Assembly (NCBI RefSeq): GCF_900091555.1
Contig: NZ_FMCX01000001.1
Span: forward strand, 1,178,001-1,242,000
DNA: 64,000 nucleotides
Origin: Micromonospora mirobrigensis
GTDB lineage: Bacteria > Actinomycetota > Actinomycetes > Mycobacteriales > Micromonosporaceae
Reading direction: 5' to 3'
Shown here: positions 1 to 8,058 of the stretch, piece after piece
Position numbering within the stretch: the stretch's first letter is position 1
How the letters are laid out: every line of letters begins with the position of its first letter
Translations under genes and position numbers: made by a program
Notes under the pieces: generated by a model
Seen by the model: the letters and a program-made list of their open reading frames with translations, nothing else
What the model was told of the DNA's origin: nothing
Database searches by the model: none

Positions 1-2
1 TC

Positions 3-113
3 CGGGTCGACTTCCGGCGCGGGCTCGACCCCTCCTGGTACTTCGGTCCGCTCCAGGACGTCCTGCTCGGCGCGGGCGCCGGTCACCTGCTGGACATGCT
101 GGCCCTGCGATGA
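3..113 (+). CDS. C-terminal end of an unidentified protein (5' partial)
   Basis: An open frame enters from the left edge and stops at TGA 111-113. It gives 36 residues ending LLDMLALR. The frame has normal high-GC third positions, and its stop overlaps the next start as ATGA, which is typical of co-transcribed actinobacterial genes. The visible part (one Trp/Tyr/Phe patch, then a leucine-rich tail) is too short for me to assign a family. Confidence 0.55.
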   Translation, partial: RVDFRRGLDPSWYFGPLQDVLLGAGAGHLLDMLALR

Positions 114-1465
114 CCCTGGCCCGGCACCTGAGCCTGGCGCTTCCCCTGCTGGCGGTGCTGGCCGCCGGCCGGGTCGAACGCTCCCGGGACGCCCGGGCCG
201 CCGCGCTGCTCGCCTTCGTGGCCGCCGGGATCGGAGTGGCCGCGCTCGACGGGCTGGCCCGGCCGGCCGGCTGGTGGAACTTCGCACCGGTGGCGGGCAC
301 CTTCCGTGGACTGCCGGTGGACCTGTGGATCGGCTGGTCGGCGCTCTGGGGCCCGCTGCCCGTGCTGCTGCGTCGGCACGTTCCACCGCCCCTCGCCCTG
401 GGCCTGCTGCTCTGGCTGGACGCGGTGACGATGCCGGCGCTGTCGCCGCTGGTCCGGCTCGGCCCGCACTGGCCGGTGGGTGAGCTGGTCGGCCTGCTGG
501 GCGTGGCAGCACCAGCGCAGCTGCTCGGTCGGTGCAGCGCCGACCGTCGGCACCTGGCCCTGCGTACCCTCCTCCAGTTGGGGCTCTTCGCCGCGCTGCT
601 GCTGTGGTTCCTGCCCACCGTCGCGTTCGAGTTCGGCGACGGCTCCTGGGACCGGCTGACCGGGCTACCGGCGTCCCGGCTGCTGGTCCTCGCCCAGCTG
701 GCGCTGCTGGCCGCCACACCGGCCCTGGCGGCGGTGCGGGAGCTCGCGGTACGCGGCGGCGGCACCCCGTACCCGTGGGATCCGCCGCCGCGCCTGGTCA
801 CCACCGGGCCGTACGCCTATCTGGCCAACCCGATGCAGGTCAGCGCCGTGGCGCTGGTGCTGCTGACCGCCGCGGCGACCCGCAGCCTGGCCCTGCTGGG
901 GGTGGCCGGCGCGGCCGTGGCCTTCGGCGCCGGGGTGGCCAGGCCGCACGAGGGGGACGACCTGGCCCGGCGGCACGGCGGCCCGTGGCGGGACTACCGG
1001 CGCCGGGTCCGCGACTGGTGGCCGCGCCGCCGGCCGTACGCCGTCGGTCCGCCCGCCGTCCTCTGGCTGGACGACGGCTGCGGTCCGTGCGCCGCGACCC
1101 GCCGTTTCCTGGAGCGCCGCGACCCGGTGCACCTCATGATCCTGCCCGCCGCCGCGCACCAGTGGCGGGCCGAGTACGCGGGCGGCGACGGTCACACGGA
1201 TCGGGGGGTGGCCGCCGTCGCCCGCGCGCTCGACCATCTGCACCTCGGCTGGGCCCTGCTGGGCTGGACGCTGCGGCTGCCCGGGGTCACCTGGTTCGCG
1301 CAGCTGGTGACCGATGCGATGATCGCAGCGCCGCACCCGGCGAACCCGCGAGGAGAACGATGTCCGACACCAAGCAGCGCCTCCTCGACGGCACCATCGC
1401 GGCGATCCGGCAGCACGGCATCGCCGGGATCTCGGCCCGCACCATCGCCGCCGCCGCCGGGGTGA
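110..1465 (+). CDS. Membrane protein with isoprenylcysteine methyltransferase-like and DCC (DUF393)-like regions
   Basis: The first two thirds hold several leucine/alanine-rich membrane segments. Around residues 225-245 is PPRLVTTGPYAYLANPMQ, resembling the SAM-binding region of isoprenylcysteine carboxyl methyltransferase/phospholipid methyltransferase-type membrane enzymes (GPYxxxxxPxY-like). Near residue 320 is LDDGCGPCAATRRFL, a CxxC-like motif in a setting resembling the thiol-disulfide oxidoreductase-like DCC family. The arrangement suggests a membrane methyltransferase fused to a redox domain; the substrate is unknown. It starts at ATG in a 4-bp overlap with the gene before it. The frame runs 106 bp into the TetR gene, and its last ~35 residues are a Ser/Pro/Arg-rich shadow of the TetR frame, so the true end may differ (lost stop codon or sequence error). 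Confidence 0.6.
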   Translation: MTLARHLSLALPLLAVLAAGRVERSRDARAAALLAFVAAGIGVAALDGLARPAGWWNFAPVAGTFRGLPVDLWIGWSALWGPLPVLLRRHVPPPLALGLLLWLDAVTMPALSPLVRLGPHWPVGELVGLLGVAAPAQLLGRCSADRRHLALRTLLQLGLFAALLLWFLPTVAFEFGDGSWDRLTGLPASRLLVLAQLALLAATPALAAVRELAVRGGGTPYPWDPPPRLVTTGPYAYLANPMQVSAVALVLLTAAATRSLALLGVAGAAVAFGAGVARPHEGDDLARRHGGPWRDYRRRVRDWWPRRRPYAVGPPAVLWLDDGCGPCAATRRFLERRDPVHLMILPAAAHQWRAEYAGGDGHTDRGVAAVARALDHLHLGWALLGWTLRLPGVTWFAQLVTDAMIAAPHPANPRGERCPTPSSASSTAPSRRSGSTASPGSRPAPSPPPPG

Positions 1466-1992
1466 ACCAGGCACTGGTCTTCTACCACTTCGGCACGGTG
1501 GACGACCTGTTGACGGCGGCCTGCCGGACGAGCACCGCCGAACGGGTGGGGCACTGGTCGCGCCGGCTGGCCGGGGTGAGGTCGCTGCGCGAACTGCTCG
1601 ACGTCGGGCGGGCCCTGCACGAGGAGGAGCGGCACCTGGGCAACGTCTCGTTCCTCGCCCAGATGCTGGCCGGCGCGCAGACCGACGAGCGGTTGGCCGC
1701 CCCGACGGCCGCTGCGCTGCAACTCTGGGTGGACGAGATCGAGTCGGTGCTGCGCCGACTGCTGGCCGGCTCCCCGTTCGCCGAGATCGCCGACGTGCCC
1801 GGCCTGGCCCGGGCGGTCTCCGCGGCGTTCGTGGGGTTGGAGCTCTACGACGGGGTGGACCGGGCCGGCGCCGAACGGGCGATGGCGGCGCTGGACCAGC
1901 TCGCCGTGCTCATCGAGATCGTCGACGACCTCGGGCCGATCGCCCGCCGGGCGGTACAGGCGAAGGTCAACCGGGCGACCCGCCGGGACTGA
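1360..1992 (+). CDS. TetR family transcriptional regulator
   Basis: A 210-residue protein with a TetR-type helix-turn-helix at the N-terminus (roughly residues 5-50: RLLDGTIAAIRQHGI, then ISARTIAAAAGVNQALVFYHF), ending in the usual YxxF turn, and an all-helical ligand-binding part after it. ATG 1360 was chosen because AGGAG lies 5 bp upstream at 1351-1355 and the HTH starts directly after it. The gene begins inside the 3' end of the membrane protein gene on the same strand, so it is probably co-transcribed and may control that gene. The inducer cannot be inferred. Confidence 0.85.
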   Translation: MSDTKQRLLDGTIAAIRQHGIAGISARTIAAAAGVNQALVFYHFGTVDDLLTAACRTSTAERVGHWSRRLAGVRSLRELLDVGRALHEEERHLGNVSFLAQMLAGAQTDERLAAPTAAALQLWVDEIESVLRRLLAGSPFAEIADVPGLARAVSAAFVGLELYDGVDRAGAERAMAALDQLAVLIEIVDDLGPIARRAVQAKVNRATRRD

Positions 1993-2020
1993 GCCCGGCC
2001 ACAGGCCCGCCGGGACCGGC

Positions 2021-2767
2021 TCAGGAGGCGGCGAGCAGGTCGTCGCCGATCGCGGTGAGCTGGTCGGCGCCCACCTCCACCGCCGTCAGGTAGTGCCGCA
2101 GCCAGGACCGCAGCCCGTCCGGGGTGCCGGTGGCGAAGGCGCCGGCCGCGCCGACGTACTCCGGCTCCCGCTCGCGGTGCCCGACGTCCACCGCCACCAG
2201 GCCGCGCGGGTCCACGCCGCGGGACATCAGCACCAGCCGCGCCGCGCCCCGGGCCACCACCCCGGACGGGCCGGCGAACGGGCGCAGGTTGAGCAGCTCG
2301 CCGTGCACCACCGCGGCCAGCACCAGCGGCGAGACCTTCGTCCCCCCGGCCACCAGCCCGGCCAGGCCGTCCAGCCGGACCGCGACCACCGGGTCGGCCA
2401 CCGGCCGCCCCAGCTCCGATTCGGGTACGACGTCCCGCGCGGCCAGCACGTGCAGCTTGGCCAGCGCCTGCCGGGGCGCCTTCGGCCAGAGCTCCACCAG
2501 CTGGGGCAGCGCGCCGGCCACCCGGAGCGCGCCCTGGAGCACCGGCTCGGTGACGGTGCCGGTGCGGACCGCCTCGCGCTCGTGGGCGTACCCCTCGAGG
2601 GCGGCGCTGGCCACCGCGGACCGGAGGCTGACCTCGGCGGCGACCTGGCCGCCCTGGCGGCGCAGGGCGCGGTGCCGCATGGCCTGGTCGACGTGGTCGC
2701 GGGCCCGCTCGACGGCGGGCGCGATGTCGGCGAGCTCCAGCAGCGGGGCGAGCGGATCGGTGGTCAC
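2021..2767 (-). CDS. Degenerate Fic-like protein (annotated as oxidoreductase in some actinobacteria)
   Basis: A 248-residue cytosolic protein from GTG 2767. The stretch NLRPFAGPSGVVARGAARLVL near residue 180 matches the layout of the Fic motif HxFx(D/E)GNGRxxR, but the catalytic His is replaced (LRPF), the GNGR core is PSGV, and only a later Arg remains. AMP transfer is therefore unlikely by the classical mechanism. As I recall, a homologous small protein sits beside acetyl-CoA synthetase in Streptomyces too, sometimes labelled oxidoreductase without experimental basis. Here it is divergent from acsA across 267 bp. The conserved position suggests a role linked to acetate metabolism, which is inference only. 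Confidence 0.7.
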   Translation of the reverse strand: MTTDPLAPLLELADIAPAVERARDHVDQAMRHRALRRQGGQVAAEVSLRSAVASAALEGYAHEREAVRTGTVTEPVLQGALRVAGALPQLVELWPKAPRQALAKLHVLAARDVVPESELGRPVADPVVAVRLDGLAGLVAGGTKVSPLVLAAVVHGELLNLRPFAGPSGVVARGAARLVLMSRGVDPRGLVAVDVGHREREPEYVGAAGAFATGTPDGLRSWLRHYLTAVEVGADQLTAIGDDLLAAS

Positions 2768-2857
2768 CCCCGCAACGCTAGCGACCGGTGACCGGTGCCC
2801 ACCCGCCGGTCGCCCGGAAGCGACCACCGCCACCCGGTCCGGTCCCCGCGGAGCGGT

Positions 2858-2908
2858 GTTAAGAAGGGGCCCCTGCTCTACCGCAGGCGTTAAGAAGGGG
2901 CCCCTGCT
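2858..2908 (+). repeat. 51-bp dispersed repeat, copy 1 (two 20-bp direct units)
   Basis: Two identical units GTTAAGAAGGGGCCCCTGCT occur at 2858-2877 and 2889-2908, separated by 11 bp (CTACCGCAGGC). Each unit contains the palindrome GGGGCCCC and a TAA stop. The same 20+11+20 layout appears at 59608-59658 (opposite orientation) and 62275-62325. This copy lies between the divergent Fic-like and acsA genes, about 90 bp upstream of the former and 126 bp upstream of the latter. Function unknown. Confidence 0.9.
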
Positions 2909-3034
2909 TACATCTCGGCGCGTGCGGTGGGCCGCTGGGCGCGGCGGCGGGGGGCGAGCTGTCGCGGGGGCAGGGCGGCGGGGATAACCTCGGCCGGGTA
3001 GGAGACGCTGGTCACGCGACGGAGGAGTCACGGC

Positions 3035-5026
3035 ATGAGCGAGGCATTGGCCAACTTGCTGAACGAGACGCGGCAGTTCCCGCCCCCGGCCGAACTCGCG
3101 GCGAACGCCAACGTCACCGCCGACGCGTACGACGAGGCGGCCGGCGACCGGCTGGCCTTCTGGGAGCGGCAGGCCGACCGGCTGGCCTGGGCACGCAGGT
3201 GGGACCAGGTGCTCGACTGGTCGAACGCGCCGTTCGCGAAGTGGTTCGTCGGCGGGCAGCTCAACGTGGCGTACAACTGCCTGGACCGGCACGTCGAGGC
3301 CGGCCGGGGCGACAAGGTGGCGATCCACTGGGAGGGCGAGCCGGGTGACACCCGCACCCTCACCTACGCCGACCTGCACGAGCTGACCTGCCGGGCGGCC
3401 AACGCGCTGACCGACCTGGGCGTGGTCGCCGGTGACCGGGTGGCCATCTACCTGCCGATGATCCCCGAGGCGGCGGTGGCGATGCTGGCCTGCGCGCGGA
3501 TCGGCGCGACGCACAGCGTGGTCTTCGGCGGCTTCTCCGCCGACGCGCTGACCAACCGGATCCAGGACGCCAGCGCCAAGGTGGTGATCACCGCCGACGG
3601 TGGCTACCGGCGGGGCAAGCCGTCGGCGCTGAAGCCGACCGTCGACAAGGCGGTGGCGAACTGCCCGACGATCGAGCACGTGCTGGTGGTCCGCCGCACC
3701 GGCGAGGAGGTCGCCTGGTCGGCGAAGGACCACTGGTGGCACGAGACGGTGGAGACCGCCGCGCCGGAGCACACCGCGCAGCCGTTCGACGCCGAGCACC
3801 CGCTGTTCATCCTCTACACCAGCGGCACCACCGCCCGCCCGAAGGGCATCCTGCACACCACCGGCGGCTACCTGACCCAGGCGGCGTACACCGCACACGC
3901 GGTCTTCGACCTGAAGCCGGAGACCGACGTCTACTGGTGCACCGCCGACATCGGCTGGGTGACCGGCCACTCCTACATCGTGTACGGCCCGCTGGCCAAC
4001 GGCGCCACCCAGGTCATGTACGAGGGCACCCCGGACACCCCGCACAAGGGCCGGTTCTGGGAGATCGTCGACAGGTACAAGGTGAGCATCCTGTACACCG
4101 CGCCGACGCTGATCCGCACCATGATGAAGTGGGGCGAGGACATCCCGGCCGGCTTCGACCTGTCGTCGCTGCGGCTGCTGGGCAGCGTCGGCGAGCCGAT
4201 CAACCCCGAGGCGTGGATGTGGTACAGGCAGCACGTCGGCCGGGGTGAGCTGCCCATCGTGGACACCTGGTGGCAGACCGAGACCGGGGCGATCATGATC
4301 TCGCCGCTGCCCGGCGTCACCGAGACCAAGCCCGGCTCGGCGATGACCCCGCTGCCCGGCGTGGTCGCCGACGTGGTCGACGACCAGGGCCAGTCGGTGC
4401 CGAACGGCGGCGGCGGCTACCTGGTGCTGCGCGAGCCGTGGCCGTCGATGCTGCGCACCATCTGGGGCGACGACAACCGGTTCCTGGAGACGTACTGGTC
4501 CCGGTTCGGGGCGGGCGCCGGCAACACCGGCGGCGACCAGTGGATCTACTTCGCCGGGGACGGCGCGAAGAAGGACGACGACGGGCACATCTGGCTGCTC
4601 GGCCGGGTCGACGACGTGATGCTGGTGTCCGGCCACAACATCTCCACCACCGAGGTGGAGTCGGCGCTGGTGAGCCACCCGTCGGTGGCCGAGGCGGCGG
4701 TGGTCGGCGCGACCGACCCGACCACCGGCCAGGCGATCGTCGCGTTCGCCATCCCGCGCGGCACCGCCGACATCTCCGGCGAGGCCGGTGAGCAGCTCAT
4801 CGCCGAGCTGCGCAACCACGTCGCGAAGACGCTCGGCCCGATCGCCAAGCCGCGGCAGATCATGCTGGTGCCGGAGCTGCCGAAGACCCGCTCCGGCAAG
4901 ATCATGCGCCGATTGCTGCGGGACGTGGCGGAGAACCGGTCGCTCGGCGACGTCACCACGCTCCAGGACTCCTCGGTGATGGAGCTGATCTCCTCCGGCC
5001 TGCAGGGCGGCAAGGCCGAGGACTGA
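3035..5026 (+). CDS. acsA: Acetyl-CoA synthetase (AMP-forming)
   Basis: A 663-residue acetate:CoA ligase that activates acetate to acetyl-AMP and then acetyl-CoA in the cytosol; length is normal for the family. Visible motifs are the adenylate-forming P-loop [11 protein letters not shown] (about residue 263), the TWWQTETG motif (about residue 412), and [11 protein letters not shown] at the C-terminus, where Lys622 is the lysine that protein acetyltransferases modify in this family. Start ATG 3035 has GGAGGAG at 3021-3027. It is monocistronic: a strong hairpin with a T-run follows at 5081-5130. The divergent Fic-like gene is its only close neighbour upstream. Confidence 0.96.
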   Translation: MSEALANLLNETRQFPPPAELAANANVTADAYDEAAGDRLAFWERQADRLAWARRWDQVLDWSNAPFAKWFVGGQLNVAYNCLDRHVEAGRGDKVAIHWEGEPGDTRTLTYADLHELTCRAANALTDLGVVAGDRVAIYLPMIPEAAVAMLACARIGATHSVVFGGFSADALTNRIQDASAKVVITADGGYRRGKPSALKPTVDKAVANCPTIEHVLVVRRTGEEVAWSAKDHWWHETVETAAPEHTAQPFDAEHPLFILYTSGTTARPKGILHTTGGYLTQAAYTAHAVFDLKPETDVYWCTADIGWVTGHSYIVYGPLANGATQVMYEGTPDTPHKGRFWEIVDRYKVSILYTAPTLIRTMMKWGEDIPAGFDLSSLRLLGSVGEPINPEAWMWYRQHVGRGELPIVDTWWQTETGAIMISPLPGVTETKPGSAMTPLPGVVADVVDDQGQSVPNGGGGYLVLREPWPSMLRTIWGDDNRFLETYWSRFGAGAGNTGGDQWIYFAGDGAKKDDDGHIWLLGRVDDVMLVSGHNISTTEVESALVSHPSVAEAAVVGATDPTTGQAIVAFAIPRGTADISGEAGEQLIAELRNHVAKTLGPIAKPRQIMLVPELPKTRSGKIMRRLLRDVAENRSLGDVTTLQDSSVMELISSGLQGGKAED

Positions 5027-5426
5027 TCGGCGTACGCGGATCTGGCCTGATACGCCCTGTTTCGTCGGGACGGGGTATCCAGCGGGTCCCGTCCGGAGCA
5101 CACTGCTCCGGGCGGGACCCGCTATTTTCTGACACCGACCCGTCGATCCCCGTCGAATCGTGTGACATTTTTGCACCCGTCGACGCTCCATATCGGGGAC
5201 CTCATAATCCGCTCACCGTGAGTGATGTCGGGCTGACAATTAGCTGAGTTTTTCGGTGCCCTGACGCGGCATTGGCCCGTTTTGATGGCAAAAAATACTC
5301 AGAAACTTGCCTGCTTGCCCGGTGACAAGTGACCAATCTCGTGCCATCGTCGAGAACGAATCACATGACAGCGGACGGCGCAGTCCGTCACCGTCATGTA
5401 ACAGATTCCACAAAGGAGGAGGACCT
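5027..5426. other. 400-bp intergenic region between acsA and the first M6 protease
   Basis: It holds the acsA terminator (5081-5130) and then about 290 bp of unusually AT-rich DNA for this genome. Within it are CTCACCGTGAG (palindromic, 5214-5224), CATAAT near 5203-5208 that could be a -10 element, and an imperfect inverted repeat CTGAGTTTTT (5244-5253) / AAAAAATACTCAG (5290-5302). The last 15 bases carry a strong ribosome-binding site. No gene is seen. It is probably the regulatory region of the secreted protease. Confidence 0.6.
5081..5130 (+). terminator. Rho-independent terminator of acsA
   Basis: A 20-bp stem (5081-5100 with 5104-5123, one G-T wobble) closed by the loop CAC is followed by ATTTTCT. 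It lies 55 bp after the acsA stop and is the clearest intrinsic terminator in the window, with a real T-run. Confidence 0.9.
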
Positions 5427-7751
5427 TTGAGGAGACGAGTCGCAGCAGGCCTGGCCTCGGCCACGGCCGCGCTGCTGGCAGCCGGCGCCGTCACGGTGCC
5501 GGCGTCCGCCGCCACCCCCGCGGCGGAACCGACCTCCGGCGCCACCAAGGCGAAGCACGGCAGGGACAACCTCCCCGATCCGAAGGTGGATCACCAGCGG
5601 GAGCTCAAGAAGCAGGCCATCGCCGACGTGCTGTCCGGCAAGGCCAAGGTCCAGACCCGCAACGGCTCCAAGGTCGTCGAGGTCAAGGACGACGTGTTCG
5701 TCGAGTACCAGCAGGCCCCGAAGACCGACCCGATCTTCACCATGCTGGTCAACTTCGGCGACAAGACCAACCCGGCCACCGGCGGCACGCCCGGCCCGGT
5801 GGTCAACCAGATCCCCGAGCCGGACCGCAACTGGGACGGCAGCTCCACCGACAACAACAGCACCCTGTGGCGGTCCGACTTCTCGCGGGCCCACTACATG
5901 GACATGTTCTACGGTGCGGGCGAGTCCTTCAAGGACTTCTACCTGAAGCAGTCCGGCGGCCGTTACACCGTTGGCGGCGACGTCAGCGACTGGGTCACCG
6001 TGCCCTACAACGAGGCCCGGTACGGCAGCAACAACATCGCGGAGAACGACGGCTACTGGGCCTTCATCCGCGACAGCGCCACGGCGTGGTACCAGGCCCA
6101 GGTCAAGGCCGGCAAGTCCCAGGCCGAGATCCAGGGCTACCTCAAGCAGTTCGACGTCTGGGACCGGTACGACCACGACGGCGACGGCGACTTCAACGAG
6201 CCCGACGGGTACATCGACCACTTCCAGGCGGTGCACGCGGGCGAGGGCGAGGAGGCCGGCGGCGGCGCCCAGGGCGAGGACGCCATCTGGTCGCACCGTT
6301 GGAAGGTCGCCTCCGGCGTGGGCAAGAACGGCCCGTCGGGCAACCTCGACGGCGGTGTGCAGATCGGCGACACCGGCCTCTGGATCGGTGACTACACCAC
6401 CGAGCCGGAGAACGGCGGCCTGGGCGTCTTCACCCACGAGTACGGCCACGACCTCGGCCTGCCGGACCTGTACGACACCCAGGGTGGCGACAACGGCACC
6501 GGTTTCTGGACGCTGATGTCCTCGGGCTCGTGGCTCAGCCACGGCAAGGACGACATCGGCTCGACCCCGGGTTACATGGACCCGTGGTCGAAGCTCTTCC
6601 TGGGCTGGCTGAACCACAGCACGGTCGAGTACGGCAAGGGCAGCACCCAGGTCACCCTGGGCCCGGCCGGTGACAGCGACGGGCCGAAGGCCCAGGCGGT
6701 CCTGGTCAATCTGCCCGCGCAGACGCAGACCACGAAGTACAACACGCCGTTCGGCGGGTCGTACGAGTGGTGGGGTGGGGCGGCCGACAGCGCGAACAAC
6801 ACGCTGACCCGCACCATCGACCTGACCGGCGCGACCACCGCGTCGATCTCGTCGAAGCTCTCCTACGAGATCGAAGAGGACTACGACTACCTCTTCGCCG
6901 AGGTCTCCACCGACGGTGGGGCCACCTGGACGCCGCTGAAGAACAACCTGCACGACACGCGGTCCACCGACGGCACCCTCGAGGACGGCATCGACGGCTC
7001 CAGCAACGGCGCGTGGGTGGACTCGACGTACGACCTCTCGGCGTACGCCGGCAAGAGCATCACCTTCCGCTACCGCTACGCCACCGACGGCGGCCTGCAC
7101 TACGCCGGCGCGTTCCTGGACAACATCTCGCTGACCCGCAACGGCGCGGTCGCGTGGACCGACGACGCGGAGACGCTGTCGGCGGACTGGGCGGTCAAGG
7201 GCTTCACCCGGATGGGCGGCTCGGTCACCGACTCGTACCCCCGCTTCTACCTCGCCGAGAACCGGACCTACTTCGGTTACGACGACACGCTGCGGACCGG
7301 TGGCTACAACTTCGGCTGGGGCACCACCCGGCCGGACTTCGTCGAGCGCTTCGCGAACCAGCCCGGCATGCTGGTCTGGTACGTGAACTACGCCTACGGC
7401 GACAACAACACGTCGGCGCACCCGGGCTACGGCCTGAACCTGCCGGTCGACGTCCGGCCCGGCCAGATCAAGGTCGGCGGCGAGGGCACCATCAGCAACC
7501 GCCGCAACGGCTACGACGCGACGTTCAGCCTGTACACCAAGCCGGCGCAGACCTTCCACAAGAACGGCGTGGCGGTCACCGTTCCGGCGCTCGACCCGAA
7601 CCCGCTCTTCACCGACAGCGGCGCGAACAAGTACTGGAACAGCAGCAACCCGTGGAACTCGGTGAAGGTGGCCGGCACCGGCACCAAGATCGAGATCCTC
7701 CAGCAGGGCACCACCCCGACCAGCGACATGATCGTCAAGGTCAGCAACTGA
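5427..7751 (+). CDS. Secreted M6 family metalloprotease, immune inhibitor A-like (copy 1)
   Basis: A 774-residue secreted zinc endopeptidase. TTG 5427 was chosen because AAAGGAGGAGG sits at 5412-5422 and a clean signal peptide follows at once: RRR, a hydrophobic stretch, and a likely cut after VPASAA near residue 28. The zinc site HEYGHDLGLPD is at residues 337-347 with catalytic Glu338. An Asp/Gly-rich segment DHDGDGDFNEPDG at 249-261 looks calcium-binding. The C-terminal half has beta-rich regions like the MAM/carbohydrate-binding-like modules of immune inhibitor A. The segment between signal peptide and catalytic domain is probably a propeptide. A hairpin terminator follows, so it is transcribed apart from its downstream paralogue. 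Targets are unknown; nutrient scavenging from protein is likely. Confidence 0.92.
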   Translation: MRRRVAAGLASATAALLAAGAVTVPASAATPAAEPTSGATKAKHGRDNLPDPKVDHQRELKKQAIADVLSGKAKVQTRNGSKVVEVKDDVFVEYQQAPKTDPIFTMLVNFGDKTNPATGGTPGPVVNQIPEPDRNWDGSSTDNNSTLWRSDFSRAHYMDMFYGAGESFKDFYLKQSGGRYTVGGDVSDWVTVPYNEARYGSNNIAENDGYWAFIRDSATAWYQAQVKAGKSQAEIQGYLKQFDVWDRYDHDGDGDFNEPDGYIDHFQAVHAGEGEEAGGGAQGEDAIWSHRWKVASGVGKNGPSGNLDGGVQIGDTGLWIGDYTTEPENGGLGVFTHEYGHDLGLPDLYDTQGGDNGTGFWTLMSSGSWLSHGKDDIGSTPGYMDPWSKLFLGWLNHSTVEYGKGSTQVTLGPAGDSDGPKAQAVLVNLPAQTQTTKYNTPFGGSYEWWGGAADSANNTLTRTIDLTGATTASISSKLSYEIEEDYDYLFAEVSTDGGATWTPLKNNLHDTRSTDGTLEDGIDGSSNGAWVDSTYDLSAYAGKSITFRYRYATDGGLHYAGAFLDNISLTRNGAVAWTDDAETLSADWAVKGFTRMGGSVTDSYPRFYLAENRTYFGYDDTLRTGGYNFGWGTTRPDFVERFANQPGMLVWYVNYAYGDNNTSAHPGYGLNLPVDVRPGQIKVGGEGTISNRRNGYDATFSLYTKPAQTFHKNGVAVTVPALDPNPLFTDSGANKYWNSSNPWNSVKVAGTGTKIEILQQGTTPTSDMIVKVSN

Positions 7752-8058
7752 TCGGGTAGCGACACCCCGGAAGGGGCCGGAGGCGAACGCCTCCGGCCCC
7801 TTTCTCGTGCGTACCCGACGATCGATCGAAACCTGTCACCGTCCGGCGGACATCGACGTTCACCCAGCCCAGGACGGCTCTGCCAGTCGATCGATGTGAC
7901 GGGGCGGAGCTCCTTCAACAAATTTCTGCAACAAAACGACGCACCAATCTTCACACCTGCCCCAGGAGTGTCTATGTTCACCATTGGTCCCCTCAGTGGG
8001 ACCGATCTCACCGGCCCGAACCCCCGTTGGGCCGGTTCCCTCACACCGGAGGTACCAC
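7752..8058. other. 307-bp intergenic region between the two M6 protease genes
   Basis: It contains the terminator of the first protease (7771-7803), a stretch rich in A/T at about 7915-7945 with repeated CAACAAA-like runs, and the GGAGG that serves the second protease. A short ATG frame with AGGAG in front begins at 7974 but overlaps the protease in another frame and has no coding character. I see no gene here; a promoter for the second protease is expected. Confidence 0.5.
7771..7803 (+). terminator. Hairpin terminator after the first M6 protease
   Basis: A perfect 14-bp stem AAGGGGCCGGAGGC (7771-7784) pairs with 7789-7802 across the loop GAAC, ending in TTTC. It lies 19 bp after the stop codon. 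Confidence 0.85.

Noticed and set aside
2021..5191. A 1056-codon minus-strand open frame across acsA
   Set aside because: Only the last 249 codons (2021-2767) are real. The rest is the antisense of acsA, open because of high GC, with His/Arg/Val-rich nonsense.
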